Assembly (NCBI RefSeq): GCF_014647655.1
Contig: NZ_BMPP01000011.1
Span: 87,577-151,576 of the forward strand
Length of the DNA: 64,000 nt
From: Deinococcus malanensis
GTDB lineage: Bacteria > Deinococcota > Deinococci > Deinococcales > Deinococcaceae
Direction of reading: 5' to 3'
Under the pieces are notes generated by a model. The model was not told the DNA's origin and searched no databases. It saw only the letters and a list, made by a program, of their open reading frames with translations. The position numbers were made by a program, and so were the translations under genes. How positions within the stretch are numbered: position 1 is the stretch's first letter; every line of letters starts with the position of its first letter. Shown piece after piece: positions 42,214 to 52,990 of this stretch.

Positions 42214-43620
42214 ATGATCGACGTCGCCACCACCTGGCAACAGGCTTGCACGGCCCTCGCCGCAGGCGACTACGACGCGGCTTTTGGCATTCTGGAAGCG
42301 GCCAGCCGCGAAGTGCGCACGCCGGACCGTGGCCGGCTGGCCTTGTATCTGGCCAGCATTCACGCCCTGTATGGAGATACGGCCACCGTGGAAACCCGCG
42401 CGGCGCTGCAGCTGGCCCTGCGCTACAACCCCGCCTTGCAGACTGACCCGCTGTGGCAGGCACTCAATGCGGAACTGGAAGCCCGGACTCTCGACGGTCA
42501 GGCCACGCCTCCGACCGCAGCGGTGCGGGAGGCCGGGGAGGCGCTGGCCCGGTTTCACGCGCTGTGTGCACTGGCCCTGGGAGGTGACCCTCAGGCCGCG
42601 CTGGATGTTCACGTGACCCCCCAGGACCTGCCGGCCCACCTGCGCTGGCGGCTGCGCAGCTGGCAGGCAGATGCCCACGAGCAGCTGGGACAGAGCGCCG
42701 AGGCGGTGCATCTGTATGCCGAGGCTGCTCACCTGGCCAGTGGGCTTGACCGCGCGGTCATGCTGCAGGAGCAGGCGGCATTGCTCCTGCAGCAGGGCAT
42801 GAGTACCGAAGCCAAGGCGACGCTCGATCAGGCCCGGCCGCTGTACACGCCCGGCGCGCTACCGGAGGATGAAGCCCTGAACCTGGCGACCTGGCACTAC
42901 CTGCGGGCGCAGGCGCTGCTGAATATGGGACAGCCTGACGCGGCACACGACATGATCCGCGAGGCTGACCGCCTGGAGCGGCAGTACGGTGATCCCAGCT
43001 ACGGCGTGGCGCTGGTGCGTGGTCAGGTTCTGACCCACCTGGGTCAGCCGGAGCCGGCCCTGGCGGCGTTTGAGCAGGCCCTGGCCCTGGCGACCGAGGG
43101 TGACCGGCCCTACGCTAACCATGAGCTGGGGGTGGCCCTGCTGGACTTAGACCGCCCCGTGGAGGCCCGCGAGAAACTGGAAGCGGCCCAGCAGGAGCCC
43201 GAGTACCCCTACGTCCCCGAGGTCCTGGCGGATCTGGCGGAGTGCGACTACCGGTTGGGCCGCATGCACGAGGCTCAGCATCTGGCCGAGCAGGCGCTGG
43301 CGCTGGGTGCGGTGGTGCCGGCCAGTCTGGTGCTGGGCAGCGTGGCCATGGACTACTACCACCTGGATGAGGCGCTCGACCACTACGAGCGCGTGGTGCA
43401 GGAAGCGGCCCCCGAAAGCCGGGACTGGATCACGGCCCATCAGATGGCGGCCGACGTGATGGCCCAGCAGGGCTTCCCGAATCCGGCTGCGGCCTATGCC
43501 CACGCCCAGCAGGCGCTGGCGCATACTCCGGAAAGCGATGACTGGTACGTGACCTTGCGTGACCACCTGCTGAAGGCCGAGGAACTGATGAGCCAGCAGG
43601 GCGGACGCATGCTGAACTGA
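42214..43620 (+). CDS. TPR-repeat protein
   Basis: 468 residues from ATG 42214; TATGCT ends 8 nt upstream. At least eight TPR-like helix pairs run through the protein ([77 protein letters not shown], and so on). No signal peptide, membrane helix or enzyme domain, so a cytosolic scaffold. It is divergent from ftsH (159 bp between starts). Partner unknown. Confidence 0.88.
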   Translation: MIDVATTWQQACTALAAGDYDAAFGILEAASREVRTPDRGRLALYLASIHALYGDTATVETRAALQLALRYNPALQTDPLWQALNAELEARTLDGQATPPTAAVREAGEALARFHALCALALGGDPQAALDVHVTPQDLPAHLRWRLRSWQADAHEQLGQSAEAVHLYAEAAHLASGLDRAVMLQEQAALLLQQGMSTEAKATLDQARPLYTPGALPEDEALNLATWHYLRAQALLNMGQPDAAHDMIREADRLERQYGDPSYGVALVRGQVLTHLGQPEPALAAFEQALALATEGDRPYANHELGVALLDLDRPVEAREKLEAAQQEPEYPYVPEVLADLAECDYRLGRMHEAQHLAEQALALGAVVPASLVLGSVAMDYYHLDEALDHYERVVQEAAPESRDWITAHQMAADVMAQQGFPNPAAAYAHAQQALAHTPESDDWYVTLRDHLLKAEELMSQQGGRMLN

Positions 43621-43654
43621 GACGGCTGGGGGCGAAGGGCCCGGTCCTGGACGA

Positions 43655-43838
43655 CTGATGAAAAACAGGAGTGCATGCACCCACCTTGGCCGTGCACACG
43701 CTCATGTACTGCCAACAGGCATTGCAGTCAAAGGATAAAGATCTCGGATAGTTCAGGTTCACTGACACAGCAGAAACTGGGAAAGCAGTCCAGGAATCTG
43801 TAGGACGTCACAGCAGGTCCACTCCTGTTTTTCCTGAT
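43655..43838. mobile_element. Probable MITE: 174-bp element with 14-bp TIRs and CTGAT target duplication
   Basis: GAAAAACAGGAGTG at 43660-43673 is the exact reverse complement of CACTCCTGTTTTTC at 43820-43833. CTGAT directly flanks both ends (43655-43659 and 43834-43838), as a 5-bp target-site duplication would. The 146-bp interior has no open frame of note and is visibly less GC-rich than its surroundings. It ends 8 nt before the SD of trxC. The parent transposase is unknown. A chance origin of 14-bp perfect ends plus matching 5-bp flanks is unlikely. Confidence 0.75.
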
Positions 43839-43858
43839 TTCAACTTCGGAGGTGTTCC

Positions 43859-44275
43859 ATGAACCATGTGCTGCAATGTCCCCAGTGCCAGGCAAAAAAC
43901 CGCGTTCAGGCTGTGCCGGGTGGGGCGGTACCGGTCTGTGCCCGTTGTGGCTCAGCGCTGCCCTGGCTGCACGACGGTACCGACGCAACCTTTGCCCAGG
44001 ATATCCAGGCCGGGGTACCGGTCCTGGTGGACTTCTGGGCACCGTGGTGCGGGCCCTGCCGGGTGGTGGGCCCGGTGCTCGAGCAGATCGCCCGTGAGCG
44101 GCCTGGACAGGTGCGGATCGTCAAGGTCAATGTCGACGAGAACCCGCGGGCACCGTCGCAATTTCAGGTGCAGGGAATTCCTACCATGATTATTTTTCGG
44201 AGTGGTCAGCCGGTGGACCGTGTGGTCGGAGCTGCTGGCAAAGCGGCCATTGAGGCGCGGCTGTTTCCGGCATAG
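43859..44275 (+). CDS. trxC: Thioredoxin 2 with N-terminal zinc ribbon
   Basis: 138 residues, SD GGAGGTG. Zinc ribbon CPQC (7-10) and CARC (27-30) before a thioredoxin domain with active site WCGPC (63-67), DFWAPWCGPCRVVGP, and cis-Pro in QGIPTMIIF. TrxC-type proteins reduce disulfides and respond to oxidative stress. The MITE-like element occupies its upstream region and may supply or displace promoter sequence. Confidence 0.95.
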   Translation: MNHVLQCPQCQAKNRVQAVPGGAVPVCARCGSALPWLHDGTDATFAQDIQAGVPVLVDFWAPWCGPCRVVGPVLEQIARERPGQVRIVKVNVDENPRAPSQFQVQGIPTMIIFRSGQPVDRVVGAAGKAAIEARLFPA

Positions 44276-44365
44276 GCTGGATATTCGGCGCTTGCGCAGT
44301 TGAGGAGCTTGCTGGCTCTGCCAGTGGTGATCCTGCCGGGCAGGACGTTGCTGTAGGAGTCGGGT

Positions 44366-46831
<2,466 letters not shown>

Positions 46832-46895
46832 CCCGCCAGCATACCTGCCGCCCTGCACGTCTGGCACGGGTGGCGCGGCTGTAGATCAATAAAGT

Positions 46896-46920
46896 GGCGC
46901 CCCGCAGAGATGGGGGCGCC
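46896..46920 (-). terminator. Terminator of the 46936-47412 gene
   Basis: 8-bp perfect stem GGCGCCCC (46896-46903) with 46913-46920, 9-nt loop; read on the minus strand it is followed by ACTTTATT. Confidence 0.65.
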
Positions 46921-46935
46921 GGGAAAGGACCGAAT

Positions 46936-47412
46936 TCAGGCGGCTGGCTGCTCGCTGGGTGTGGGTTCGCTGGGTTCACCACGCCGGGGACGGGCAGGCC
47001 GTTCTGCGGGCGTGTCGGTGGGGGTGCCCCCGGAAGCGGCACCAATGCGGGTCAGGGTATCGGCAAAGGCGCGCAGGGCGTCGCTGCTTTCCAGGTCAGC
47101 CACGGCGCGGGCATTCAGGGCGCCCAGTTCCTCGCGGGTCACCGCGTATTCCGGAGCCTCGTGGCCCTTGAGCCCCTGCAGCACGCTGTAGGCCGTCCGG
47201 GCCTCAATGGTGGCCCCCTTGGCGGTGGTCAGCGCGGGTTGCGCACTCATCTCGGTACCGACCAGGGTGATGTTGTCGGGGGAGATCAGAGTCACCCGGT
47301 CACCCCGGTCCTCCATATGGGCTGCGAGTTGCAGCAGGCTGCGCAGGTCACGCATCCGGGCAAACAGGTCCAGGTGCGCGAGCATGGCGCCGGCTTTTTT
47401 CAAGGTATCCAT
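46936..47412 (-). CDS. Hypothetical protein under a repressor-type promoter
   Basis: 158 residues from ATG 47412. N-terminal ~70 residues hold two helices and short strands (LAHLDLFARMRDLRSLLQLAAHMEDRGDRVTLISPDNITLVG); residues 72-125 are helical; the last ~35 are a Pro/Thr/Arg disordered tail. No signal or membrane segment. No family recognised. The promoter is near consensus (TTGACA-16-AATAAT) with a dyad in its spacer, so the gene is probably tightly controlled and then strongly expressed. AATAAT ends 6 nt before the ATG: leaderless. Confidence 0.75.
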   Translation of the reverse strand: MDTLKKAGAMLAHLDLFARMRDLRSLLQLAAHMEDRGDRVTLISPDNITLVGTEMSAQPALTTAKGATIEARTAYSVLQGLKGHEAPEYAVTREELGALNARAVADLESSDALRAFADTLTRIGAASGGTPTDTPAERPARPRRGEPSEPTPSEQPAA

Positions 47413-47418
47413 ATTCGC

Positions 47419-47446
47419 ATTATTCTGTTTTAAGCAGAATTGTCAA
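47419..47446 (-). promoter_or_regulatory. Consensus promoter with an operator-like dyad
   Basis: Minus strand: TTGACA (47446-47441), 16-nt spacer, AATAAT (47424-47419). The inverted repeat ATTCTG-N7-CAGAAT (47422-47440) fills the spacer and touches the -10 box. This is the classic position for a repressor that blocks polymerase. It is not the RDRM (TTATGTCATTGACATAA) of the DdrO regulon. Confidence 0.7.
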
Positions 47447-47465
47447 GAGGAATTCTTAAGATACG

Positions 47466-48644
47466 TCAGTTGCGGACGCTCAGGCTGCTGCGTCCGGCCA
47501 GGGTCATTTGAAGGCTGAGTGTCTGATTGCCCCGCAACACCGTCAGCGTGACGGTATCGCCCGGCTGCTGGGCACGCACCGCGTACTGGAACTGGCTGAA
47601 GTTCAGAATCCGCTTGCCATTGACCGCCGTCACTACGTCACCAGCCAGTTTTTTCCCCTGTTCGTCATATCGCAGGGCCTGCAGGCCAGCTTTGGCTGCC
47701 GGACTGCCAGGGGTCACGTCGGTGAAAAAGGCGCCGGGCGTATCCCCCAGCTCAAGATCAAAGTACGCGTTAACCTCCGCAAATTGCTCGGCATTTAGCT
47801 CGGTAAAGAGCGTGAAGTTTCCATCCAGTCGGATGCCGATAACTGGTGCCTCACGTTTGACTCCGCGCTGCAGATCCGCCAGCAACGAATCGTTGGCCGT
47901 CACGGGAACGGCGTAGCTGGTGATCTCCCGGTTGGGACCCTGCACGGTGATGTAACTCACTACGCCGGTGACTTCCCCCTTGGCATTCAGAACCGGGCCT
48001 CCACTGTCTCCGGGCTGTAGCGGGGCGGTGAGTTCCAACGTGCCGGGCGGAAAATCAGCACGTCCGGCGTCAGCATCCAGGCCGATCAGGCGGCCGGTTT
48101 TGGCCTGCAGAAAAGCCCCTGCGCCGTTGCCCACAGCCAAGGCAGTTTCACCGATTTTCGGCCGGGCGGCGGCAACAGGCAGAAATGGCGTGCCTTTCGG
48201 CACATTGACGCGCAGCAGGGCCACGTCGCGCTGATCGTCAAACCCCAGAATCTCTACCTTGTACCGCTTGCGGTCAACCGTCACGGCAGAGAGGTTTTTG
48301 GCACCAAACACGACGTGGTACGCCGTCAGCGCCAGCCCGTCCTCTGAAATCAGGAAGGCCGTTCCCACGCCGTCGGGGTCAGAGCAGTCGTTGGGTGGGC
48401 ACTCCTCGATACGCAGGGTCGCTGGACGTACCTTGGGAAACAGCGTCTGCAGGGTGCGCAGCTCGTTGCTGTTCAGCGGCGCTGGAGGAGTTGCGGCCGG
48501 CTTTACGGTTGCAGGCCGGGCTGCAGGCTCCGCAGTCTGTGCCTGGCTGGCGGGGGCGGGGCCAAGGGTCAGGAGCAGACTGAGGATCAGGGCAGGCCGG
48601 GTCAGCCGATTGGCCACCGGTGCGCTGGGCGCAGATGGGTGCAT
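47466..48644 (-). CDS. Exported trypsin-like serine protease with PDZ domain (HtrA type)
   Basis: 392 residues. Signal peptide ([19 protein letters not shown]). Catalytic triad His110 (LTAYHVVFG), Asp140 ([10 protein letters not shown]) and Ser214 (QPGDSGGPV). C-terminal PDZ-like domain from about residue 290 ([18 protein letters not shown]...[18 protein letters not shown]). Two Cys near the start of the protease domain ([10 protein letters not shown]) may bond. GACAAT ends 5 nt before the ATG (leaderless). Periplasmic quality-control role is likely by family. Confidence 0.92.
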   Translation of the reverse strand: MHPSAPSAPVANRLTRPALILSLLLTLGPAPASQAQTAEPAARPATVKPAATPPAPLNSNELRTLQTLFPKVRPATLRIEECPPNDCSDPDGVGTAFLISEDGLALTAYHVVFGAKNLSAVTVDRKRYKVEILGFDDQRDVALLRVNVPKGTPFLPVAAARPKIGETALAVGNGAGAFLQAKTGRLIGLDADAGRADFPPGTLELTAPLQPGDSGGPVLNAKGEVTGVVSYITVQGPNREITSYAVPVTANDSLLADLQRGVKREAPVIGIRLDGNFTLFTELNAEQFAEVNAYFDLELGDTPGAFFTDVTPGSPAAKAGLQALRYDEQGKKLAGDVVTAVNGKRILNFSQFQYAVRAQQPGDTVTLTVLRGNQTLSLQMTLAGRSSLSVRN

Positions 48645-48713
48645 GCCCCATTGTCTCGATGGTGCAAAAGATATCTGTAACGAACATTCGGATCGTTCAC
48701 ATTGGGTTCCGGA

Positions 48714-49133
48714 TCAACCTTTGCGGGAAGGCATATCCGTATGACTATGCCTTTCGAGCTCTGTCCAGCTTCCAGGGCCAGCGGCAAGAGGATCTTCCGG
48801 ATTCCGGGCATCGGTGCCGTGCAGACCCAGCCATTTCTCGATCAGGCTGCCCAGACGTCCCAGGATTCGTGGACCACTCCACCCGGTGACGCAGGCCAAT
48901 GCCAGCAGCAGGGCCGGTGAAGGCGCCGGGGAGAGGGTGGCGCTGAGCAGGGCGCTGACACTCAGTGCCGCGATGCCAGCCGCCGCCGCCTGTGCCAGAG
49001 CGGGGCGCAGTGCCGGGGCCCTGGGGCGCGCAAACTGGCGGGTCAGCTGGGTCAGGCTGCCTGCCAGGAAGGCCGCGATCAGCAGCGGAGCCAGGGCCAG
49101 CAGGGCGGAGGCAAAGGAAACGGAAGAGGACAT
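48714..49133 (-). CDS. Small membrane protein, holin-like
   Basis: 139 residues, strong SD TAGGAGGT. Three hydrophobic segments (FASALLALAPLLIAAFLAGSL; AAAAGIAALSVSALLSATL; ALLLALACVTGWSGPRILGRL) and a charged C-terminal tail. The layout and the VTGWSGPRILGRLGSLIEKWLGL block recall phage holin families with a GWSGP-type motif, but this is only likeness. Divergent from the S24 regulator, with two palindromes between. If a holin, it is orphaned: no endolysin is near. Confidence 0.6.
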   Translation of the reverse strand: MSSSVSFASALLALAPLLIAAFLAGSLTQLTRQFARPRAPALRPALAQAAAAGIAALSVSALLSATLSPAPSPALLLALACVTGWSGPRILGRLGSLIEKWLGLHGTDARNPEDPLAAGPGSWTELERHSHTDMPSRKG

Positions 49134-49233
49134 GGCAAACCTCCTAGGGCGTGCTGGACGGCACAGAATGACTCTGCTGCTCGGTGGTATTGCAAGATGG
49201 ACTCTGCTCTGAACGTAATCGGCCTCTACTGTA

Positions 49234-49268
49234 TATGCCTATAGGCATAAATTCAAGCAGGCTGAATT
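49234..49268. promoter_or_regulatory. Two adjacent palindromes between the membrane gene and the S24 regulator
   Basis: TATGCCTATAGGCATA (49234-49249) is a perfect 16-bp palindrome. Directly next to it AATTCA-N7-TGAATT (49250-49268) is a second dyad. They lie 25 bp upstream of the regulator's -10 box (TACACT 49293-49298) and 100 bp upstream of the divergent gene. They are likely operators for the regulator itself; the TATG..CATA ends recall the RDRM but spacing and centre differ. Confidence 0.55.
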
Positions 49269-49304
49269 CCAATCAAAAGAATCCGGGCTCTTTACACTGG
49301 CCGC

Positions 49305-50027
49305 ATGCCTCCCAAACCACCCACCACGGTCCCTCCTGAGCCGTCCAGCAGTGTGGCTGACTGGTTGCGTGAGCGCAGGGCAGCGCTGGGCCTGCAGCAG
49401 GCAGATATCGGTGCCCGCACGGCCAGCGTAGGCGGGGAGAGCAGCCGGGTGACCCAGCCGTACCTCAGCCGTCTGGAGCGCGGAACCCGTCCTCTGTCGT
49501 CCCTGACTCCTGCCCGGCAGGACGCCTTGCGCCGCGCCCTGGATGTGACCGCCAGTGAATGGATTGCCCGGACCGGGCTGCCGCTGCTGACGCCGGTCCC
49601 GGGCGAGGACATTCTGGGGACGCTGGAACTCGTGCGGGTTCCGGTCCGGGCGCTGGCGACGGCGGGACTGCCCCTCACCGAGGACTTCGAGAGCATCATC
49701 GACCACGAACTGGTGCCCATGCGCGACCACCGCCCCGGCATGCTGGTGCTGGAAGTGCAGGGTGACTCCATGACCACTGACGGCGGCGCAGGCGGGATCC
49801 GGCCGGGTGACCGGATCTATGTGGACGCCACAGACCTTGATCTGCGCGAGGGCCGCGTCTACGTGCTGCACGTGCCCGGCCTGGGCCTTACGGTCAAACG
49901 GCTGCGCCGCTACGGCCGGGATCTGTGGCTGACCAGCGACAACCCGGACCACCCCCCGGTGCGGCCGGAGGAAGCCACCACAGTCGGCCGGGTGTATTTT
50001 CATCAGCCCCGCGGGCAGCGGCTTTAG
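49305..50027 (+). CDS. XRE-HTH plus S24 peptidase transcription regulator (CI/LexA-like)
   Basis: 240 residues, leaderless (TACACT ends 6 nt before ATG 49305). N-terminal XRE HTH (VADWLRERRAALGLQQADIGARTA...VTQPYLSRLERGTRPLS, residues 17-66) and an S24 domain with Ser155 (VQGDSMTT) and Lys198 (LTVKRL). A possible Ala120-Gly121 cleavage site lies in ALATAGLPLTED. Such proteins derepress after DNA damage by self-cleavage. It is not the main LexA by its XRE-type HTH. Divergent from the holin-like gene. Confidence 0.88.
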   Translation: MPPKPPTTVPPEPSSSVADWLRERRAALGLQQADIGARTASVGGESSRVTQPYLSRLERGTRPLSSLTPARQDALRRALDVTASEWIARTGLPLLTPVPGEDILGTLELVRVPVRALATAGLPLTEDFESIIDHELVPMRDHRPGMLVLEVQGDSMTTDGGAGGIRPGDRIYVDATDLDLREGRVYVLHVPGLGLTVKRLRRYGRDLWLTSDNPDHPPVRPEEATTVGRVYFHQPRGQRL

Positions 50028-50059
50028 GGGCGGGTGCGCCCGGCTATAACTGAGGAGAC

Positions 50060-50509
50060 ATGGGCCAGCCACTGACCACTGTGTTTGTCTACGGAACCCT
50101 GATGCCTGGGGAGCGCAATGCACATGTGGCCGCGCAGGGCGGCCCTTTTGTCGCCCGTCCCGCCACGCTGCCCGGCTACCGCCTGCTGCACCTTCATCCC
50201 GAGGCCTATCCCGCGCTCCGGCCCGGCGAGATACATGAGCAGGTGAAAGGTTACGCGCTGACCTACGAGGCCGGGGCCTGGGCCACGGCACTGCCACTCC
50301 TAGACGCCCTGGAGGGCTTCGACGAGCATCCGCCGCTGTATACCCGCGAGGAGGTGCGTCTCAGGCTGGACAGCGGCGAGATCCAGCCGGCCTGGGTCTA
50401 CATCTATGCCCGCGCCGAGCGGCTCCAGGCCCCGGGCGTAACCCACCTGCCGGAAGGCCGCTGGAAGGTGTTGAGTGAGCGCACGCGCCCTCATCCGGAT
50501 CACCGGTAA
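50060..50509 (+). CDS. Gamma-glutamylcyclotransferase-fold protein (GGCT/AIG2)
   Basis: 149 residues, [23 protein letters not shown] is the GGCT signature (YGSL/YGTL, residues 10-13); the expected acidic residue is Glu in [26 protein letters not shown] and AWVYIYA complete the barrel. The family forms 5-oxoproline from gamma-glutamyl compounds, but many bacterial members have unknown substrates. Confidence 0.85.
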   Translation: MGQPLTTVFVYGTLMPGERNAHVAAQGGPFVARPATLPGYRLLHLHPEAYPALRPGEIHEQVKGYALTYEAGAWATALPLLDALEGFDEHPPLYTREEVRLRLDSGEIQPAWVYIYARAERLQAPGVTHLPEGRWKVLSERTRPHPDHR

Positions 50510-50510
50510 C

Positions 50511-50543
50511 CAAAAAACCGCCGCCCGGTAGGGGGCGGCGGTT
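50511..50543 (-). terminator. Terminator of rpsO
   Basis: 11-bp stem AACCGCCGCCC (50516-50526) with 50533-50543 and a 6-nt loop; on the minus strand it is followed by TTTTTT (50512-50517). It also stands after the GGCT gene. Confidence 0.9.
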
Positions 50544-50559
50544 GACAAGCGGCGGCGGT

Positions 50560-50835
50560 TCAGCGAACGATGCGCTGGCCGCGGCGGATCTTGAGTTGGT
50601 CGGTCAGGGCGATGTACTCGTCGTAACTCGTGCGCTCAAGGTACTTGAGCAGACGGCGGCGCTGACCGTTCAGAAGCTGCAGGCCGCGCTGGCCGTGCTT
50701 GTCCTTTTTGTTGGCAGTCAGGTGGGTGGAGAGGTTGTTGATGCGCTCGGTCAGCAACGCAATCTGCACAGCGGTGCTGCCGGTGTCGTTGGCGCTCTTG
50801 GCGTGGGCCTGGATGGTCTGTTGTTTGTCGATCAT
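50560..50835 (-). CDS. rpsO: 30S ribosomal protein S15
   Basis: 91 residues from ATG 50835 (SD AGAGGT). Typical S15: the block [22 protein letters not shown] and the block [24 protein letters not shown], with conserved His/Asp residues. Binds 16S rRNA early in 30S assembly. The open frame continues upstream to 50919 but is not S15-like. Monocistronic, with its own terminator. Confidence 0.98.
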   Translation of the reverse strand: MIDKQQTIQAHAKSANDTGSTAVQIALLTERINNLSTHLTANKKDKHGQRGLQLLNGQRRRLLKYLERTSYDEYIALTDQLKIRRGQRIVR

Positions 50836-50965
50836 GGAAAAACCTCTGGTGTTATGAAGTCCCGCGCGCAGCAGCCGGGCAAACGAAGGCCCACCGCTCG
50901 CGGCGGCAAACGTGAGCATACCACGCCCGGAGTCGGAATCAAGGGCCCTCAGGCGGCCTTCTGCC

Positions 50966-50994
50966 TTGACAAGGGGAAGAGTGGCCCCTAGTAT
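50966..50994 (+). promoter_or_regulatory. Promoter of tRNA-Leu
   Basis: TTGACA (50966-50971), 17-nt spacer, TAGTAT (50989-50994), 24 nt before the tRNA. Confidence 0.8.
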
Positions 50995-51017
50995 TGCTTT
51001 CGCCTCTCAGACAAGTG

Positions 51018-51101
<84 letters not shown>

Positions 51102-51106
51102 AACAG

Positions 51107-51138
51107 ATGCCGGACGTCCAGGTGGCGCCGGCATTTTT
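51107..51138 (+). terminator. Terminator after tRNA-Leu
   Basis: 7-bp stem ATGCCGG (51107-51113)/CCGGCAT (51128-51134) followed by TTTTT (51134-51138). Confidence 0.75.
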
Positions 51139-51154
51139 CATTGGGTTCCTGTAG

Positions 51155-51182
51155 TTGGTTCCGGCGGTACATGTGCTATCTT
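51155..51182 (+). promoter_or_regulatory. Promoter of the SRP RNA gene
   Basis: TTGGTT (51155-51160), 16-nt spacer, TATCTT (51177-51182). The start predicted about 8 nt downstream coincides with the first base of the SRP RNA terminal stem (51190). Confidence 0.7.
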
Positions 51183-51189
51183 CACCCAC

Positions 51190-51291
<102 letters not shown>

Positions 51292-51314
51292 TTTTTTGTT
51301 GCCTGTAGAAAGCC

Positions 51315-51506
51315 TCAGCGGGTCAGGCGCTGCAGTTCAGACTGTGCGGCCAGGCGCCGGCCCTCGCGCACCTCGCGTTCGGTGCACAGCAGGCTGTCAG
51401 GACCAGCCCGTTCGCCCAGATGATTCCAGACGCCGGAAAGGGGCATGGGGTTGCCCGGCTGCGCGAACGGCCACCGGGGAATGCTGGACAGGAATTCAGG
51501 AGTCAT
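51315..51506 (-). CDS. Possible small hypothetical protein
   Basis: 63 residues (starts MTPEFLSSIPRWPF, ends ELQRLTR). Amino-acid make-up is protein-like, and CACAGT ends 6 nt before the ATG, which could be a leaderless -10, but it lacks the leading T. No family is recognised. The region between the SRP RNA and 51655 otherwise shows no gene. Confidence 0.3.
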   Translation of the reverse strand: MTPEFLSSIPRWPFAQPGNPMPLSGVWNHLGERAGPDSLLCTEREVREGRRLAAQSELQRLTR

Positions 51507-51654
51507 GCCGTCACTGTGGAGGCCGCCTGTCAGCGGGGTATCCGGAAGCTGTCATCGGCGGGTCAAGCCGGGTTCCCACCACAAATCATGCCGCTGACGA
51601 CCCGGGGCTGGACGGGCACCACCAAATGCCGCAGCCTGCTCTGAACACGCGCGT

Positions 51655-52035
51655 TCAGATGGTTTTGGGCTGGAGGACCAGGGCCTGAACTTCCCGGACG
51701 ACCGCCAGTTCCCGCAGCTGTTCGGGGTCCAGATCCCCGGCTTTGGCCAGCGCTTCTGCCTTCTTGCGGTCCACGGTGGCCACTTCCAGCGCTGCGGCGT
51801 CGCCGAAGGCTTCCCGGAAGCGGTCTATGGGATAGTCCACGCGGCGCGAGACCTTGAGGGTCGCGCGGTACAGCTCGGTCTCGGCCTGGGCTCCGGAGAG
51901 CAGCGCCGTTTTGATCTGCGCCGCCAGTTCGTCGCGCTCGGCTTCCAGGCCCATCAGGGTGTCGCGCAGCATGGCGTAGCGTTCCAGCAGCGCCGGAAGG
52001 TCCAGGGTCTGGTCGTCTGATCCGGCACTCGTCAT
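51655..52035 (-). CDS. Hypothetical coiled-coil protein
   Basis: 126 residues from ATG 52035; TATCCT (52043-52048 complement) ends 7 nt upstream, so leaderless and the ATG at 52056 is excluded. Coiled coil in residues 18-47 ([29 protein letters not shown]), then a mixed alpha/beta part ([23 protein letters not shown]). No domain recognised. Divergent from the carbonic anhydrase gene with the two -10 boxes about 15 bp apart. Confidence 0.75.
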   Translation of the reverse strand: MTSAGSDDQTLDLPALLERYAMLRDTLMGLEAERDELAAQIKTALLSGAQAETELYRATLKVSRRVDYPIDRFREAFGDAAALEVATVDRKKAEALAKAGDLDPEQLRELAVVREVQALVLQPKTI

Positions 52036-52076
52036 GGCTGACAGGATACGGCGCACCTTCCATTAAGATGTCGGAC

Positions 52077-52811
52077 GTGGACGACCGCAACGACTCGCTA
52101 CTCCCCCTGGACTCCGCCGACGTGCGCCGCCGCCTTCTGGACGCCATCCGGCGCGGCGCCAGCATGGAGGACATCGCCAATCTGCAACCCGCCCGTATTC
52201 AGAACGCCGAGGCGGCCATTCAGGCCCTGAAGGACGGCAACGCCCGCTTTTTCTCCGGTCAGGGAGGGCGCGCCGATGTGGGCGCCAACGAACGCCGCGC
52301 ACAGATCATGCAGCAGACGCCGTTTGCAGCCGTGCTGGCATGCAGTGACAGCCGAGTCCCGGTGGAGATCGTCTTCGATGTCGGCTTGGGCGACCTGTTC
52401 GTGGTGCGGGTGGCCGGCAATGTGGTGGGCGAGTCTGGCCTGGGCACCCTGGAGTACGCTACCGAGCACCTGGATGTTCATCTGATCGTGGTCATGGGTC
52501 ACGAGGGTTGCGGCGCCGTGGCCGCCGCCCTGCTGCCGGAAGAGGCAGTAACGCAGGAGCCTGAGAACCTGCAGCGGCTGATCCGGCGCATTCAGCCCAG
52601 TGTTGCGGACCTTCCCCACATCCGTGACAAGAAGGCCCGCATGCGCGAGGCCGTGCTGAGTAACGTGCGCCATCAGGTGCACCTGCTGCGCCAGCAGCCG
52701 GTGATCCGCGCCGCCGAGGAACGCGGGCAGATCCGTGTGATCGGGGCCTTCTACGAGATCGGCTCCGGTGCGGTGGACTTCCTGACCGAGGAAGACGATC
52801 TGCGTCTCTGA
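52077..52811 (+). CDS. Beta-class carbonic anhydrase
   Basis: 244 residues from GTG 52077; the -10 box TAAGAT (52064-52069) ends 7 nt upstream and overlaps the ATG at 52068, so the GTG is preferred. Zinc ligands Cys89, His142 and Cys145 and the Asp91/Arg93 dyad are in LACSDSRVP and [10 protein letters not shown]. It interconverts CO2 and bicarbonate; bicarbonate feeds CarB among others. Confidence 0.95.
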   Translation: MDDRNDSLLPLDSADVRRRLLDAIRRGASMEDIANLQPARIQNAEAAIQALKDGNARFFSGQGGRADVGANERRAQIMQQTPFAAVLACSDSRVPVEIVFDVGLGDLFVVRVAGNVVGESGLGTLEYATEHLDVHLIVVMGHEGCGAVAAALLPEEAVTQEPENLQRLIRRIQPSVADLPHIRDKKARMREAVLSNVRHQVHLLRQQPVIRAAEERGQIRVIGAFYEIGSGAVDFLTEEDDLRL

Positions 52812-52938
52812 CAGCGGTGCCCGCAGCAGTTGAAGTTTCTATCATGACTGCTGTAGGGCAGTCGGAATGACCACGACAGGCAGCAGTTGGAGTGCTTCTC
52901 CCGTCAACGGGACAGAGTACCGCTGTGAGCAGACTGCA

Positions 52939-52980
52939 ATGCGGCGAGGCGGGCTCCGGTGTAGGCCCGCCTCGCCGCAT
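52939..52980. terminator. Bidirectional terminator between carbonic anhydrase and M29 peptidase
   Basis: Perfect 15-bp stem ATGCGGCGAGGCGGG (52939-52953) with 52966-52980, 12-nt loop, between convergent genes. T-tracts are short. Confidence 0.75.
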
Positions 52981-52990
52981 CTGATAAATC

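Noticed and set aside
49234..49249. RDRM (DdrO/IrrE radiation operator) at the 16-bp palindrome
   Set aside because: TATG and CATA ends fit but spacing is 8 rather than 7 and the centre CCTATAGG differs from TCATTGA. No other RDRM-like site was seen in the window.
52068..52070. ATG 52068 as start of the carbonic anhydrase
   Set aside because: It overlaps the -10 box TAAGAT and lacks a Shine-Dalgarno; GTG 52077 fits a leaderless start.
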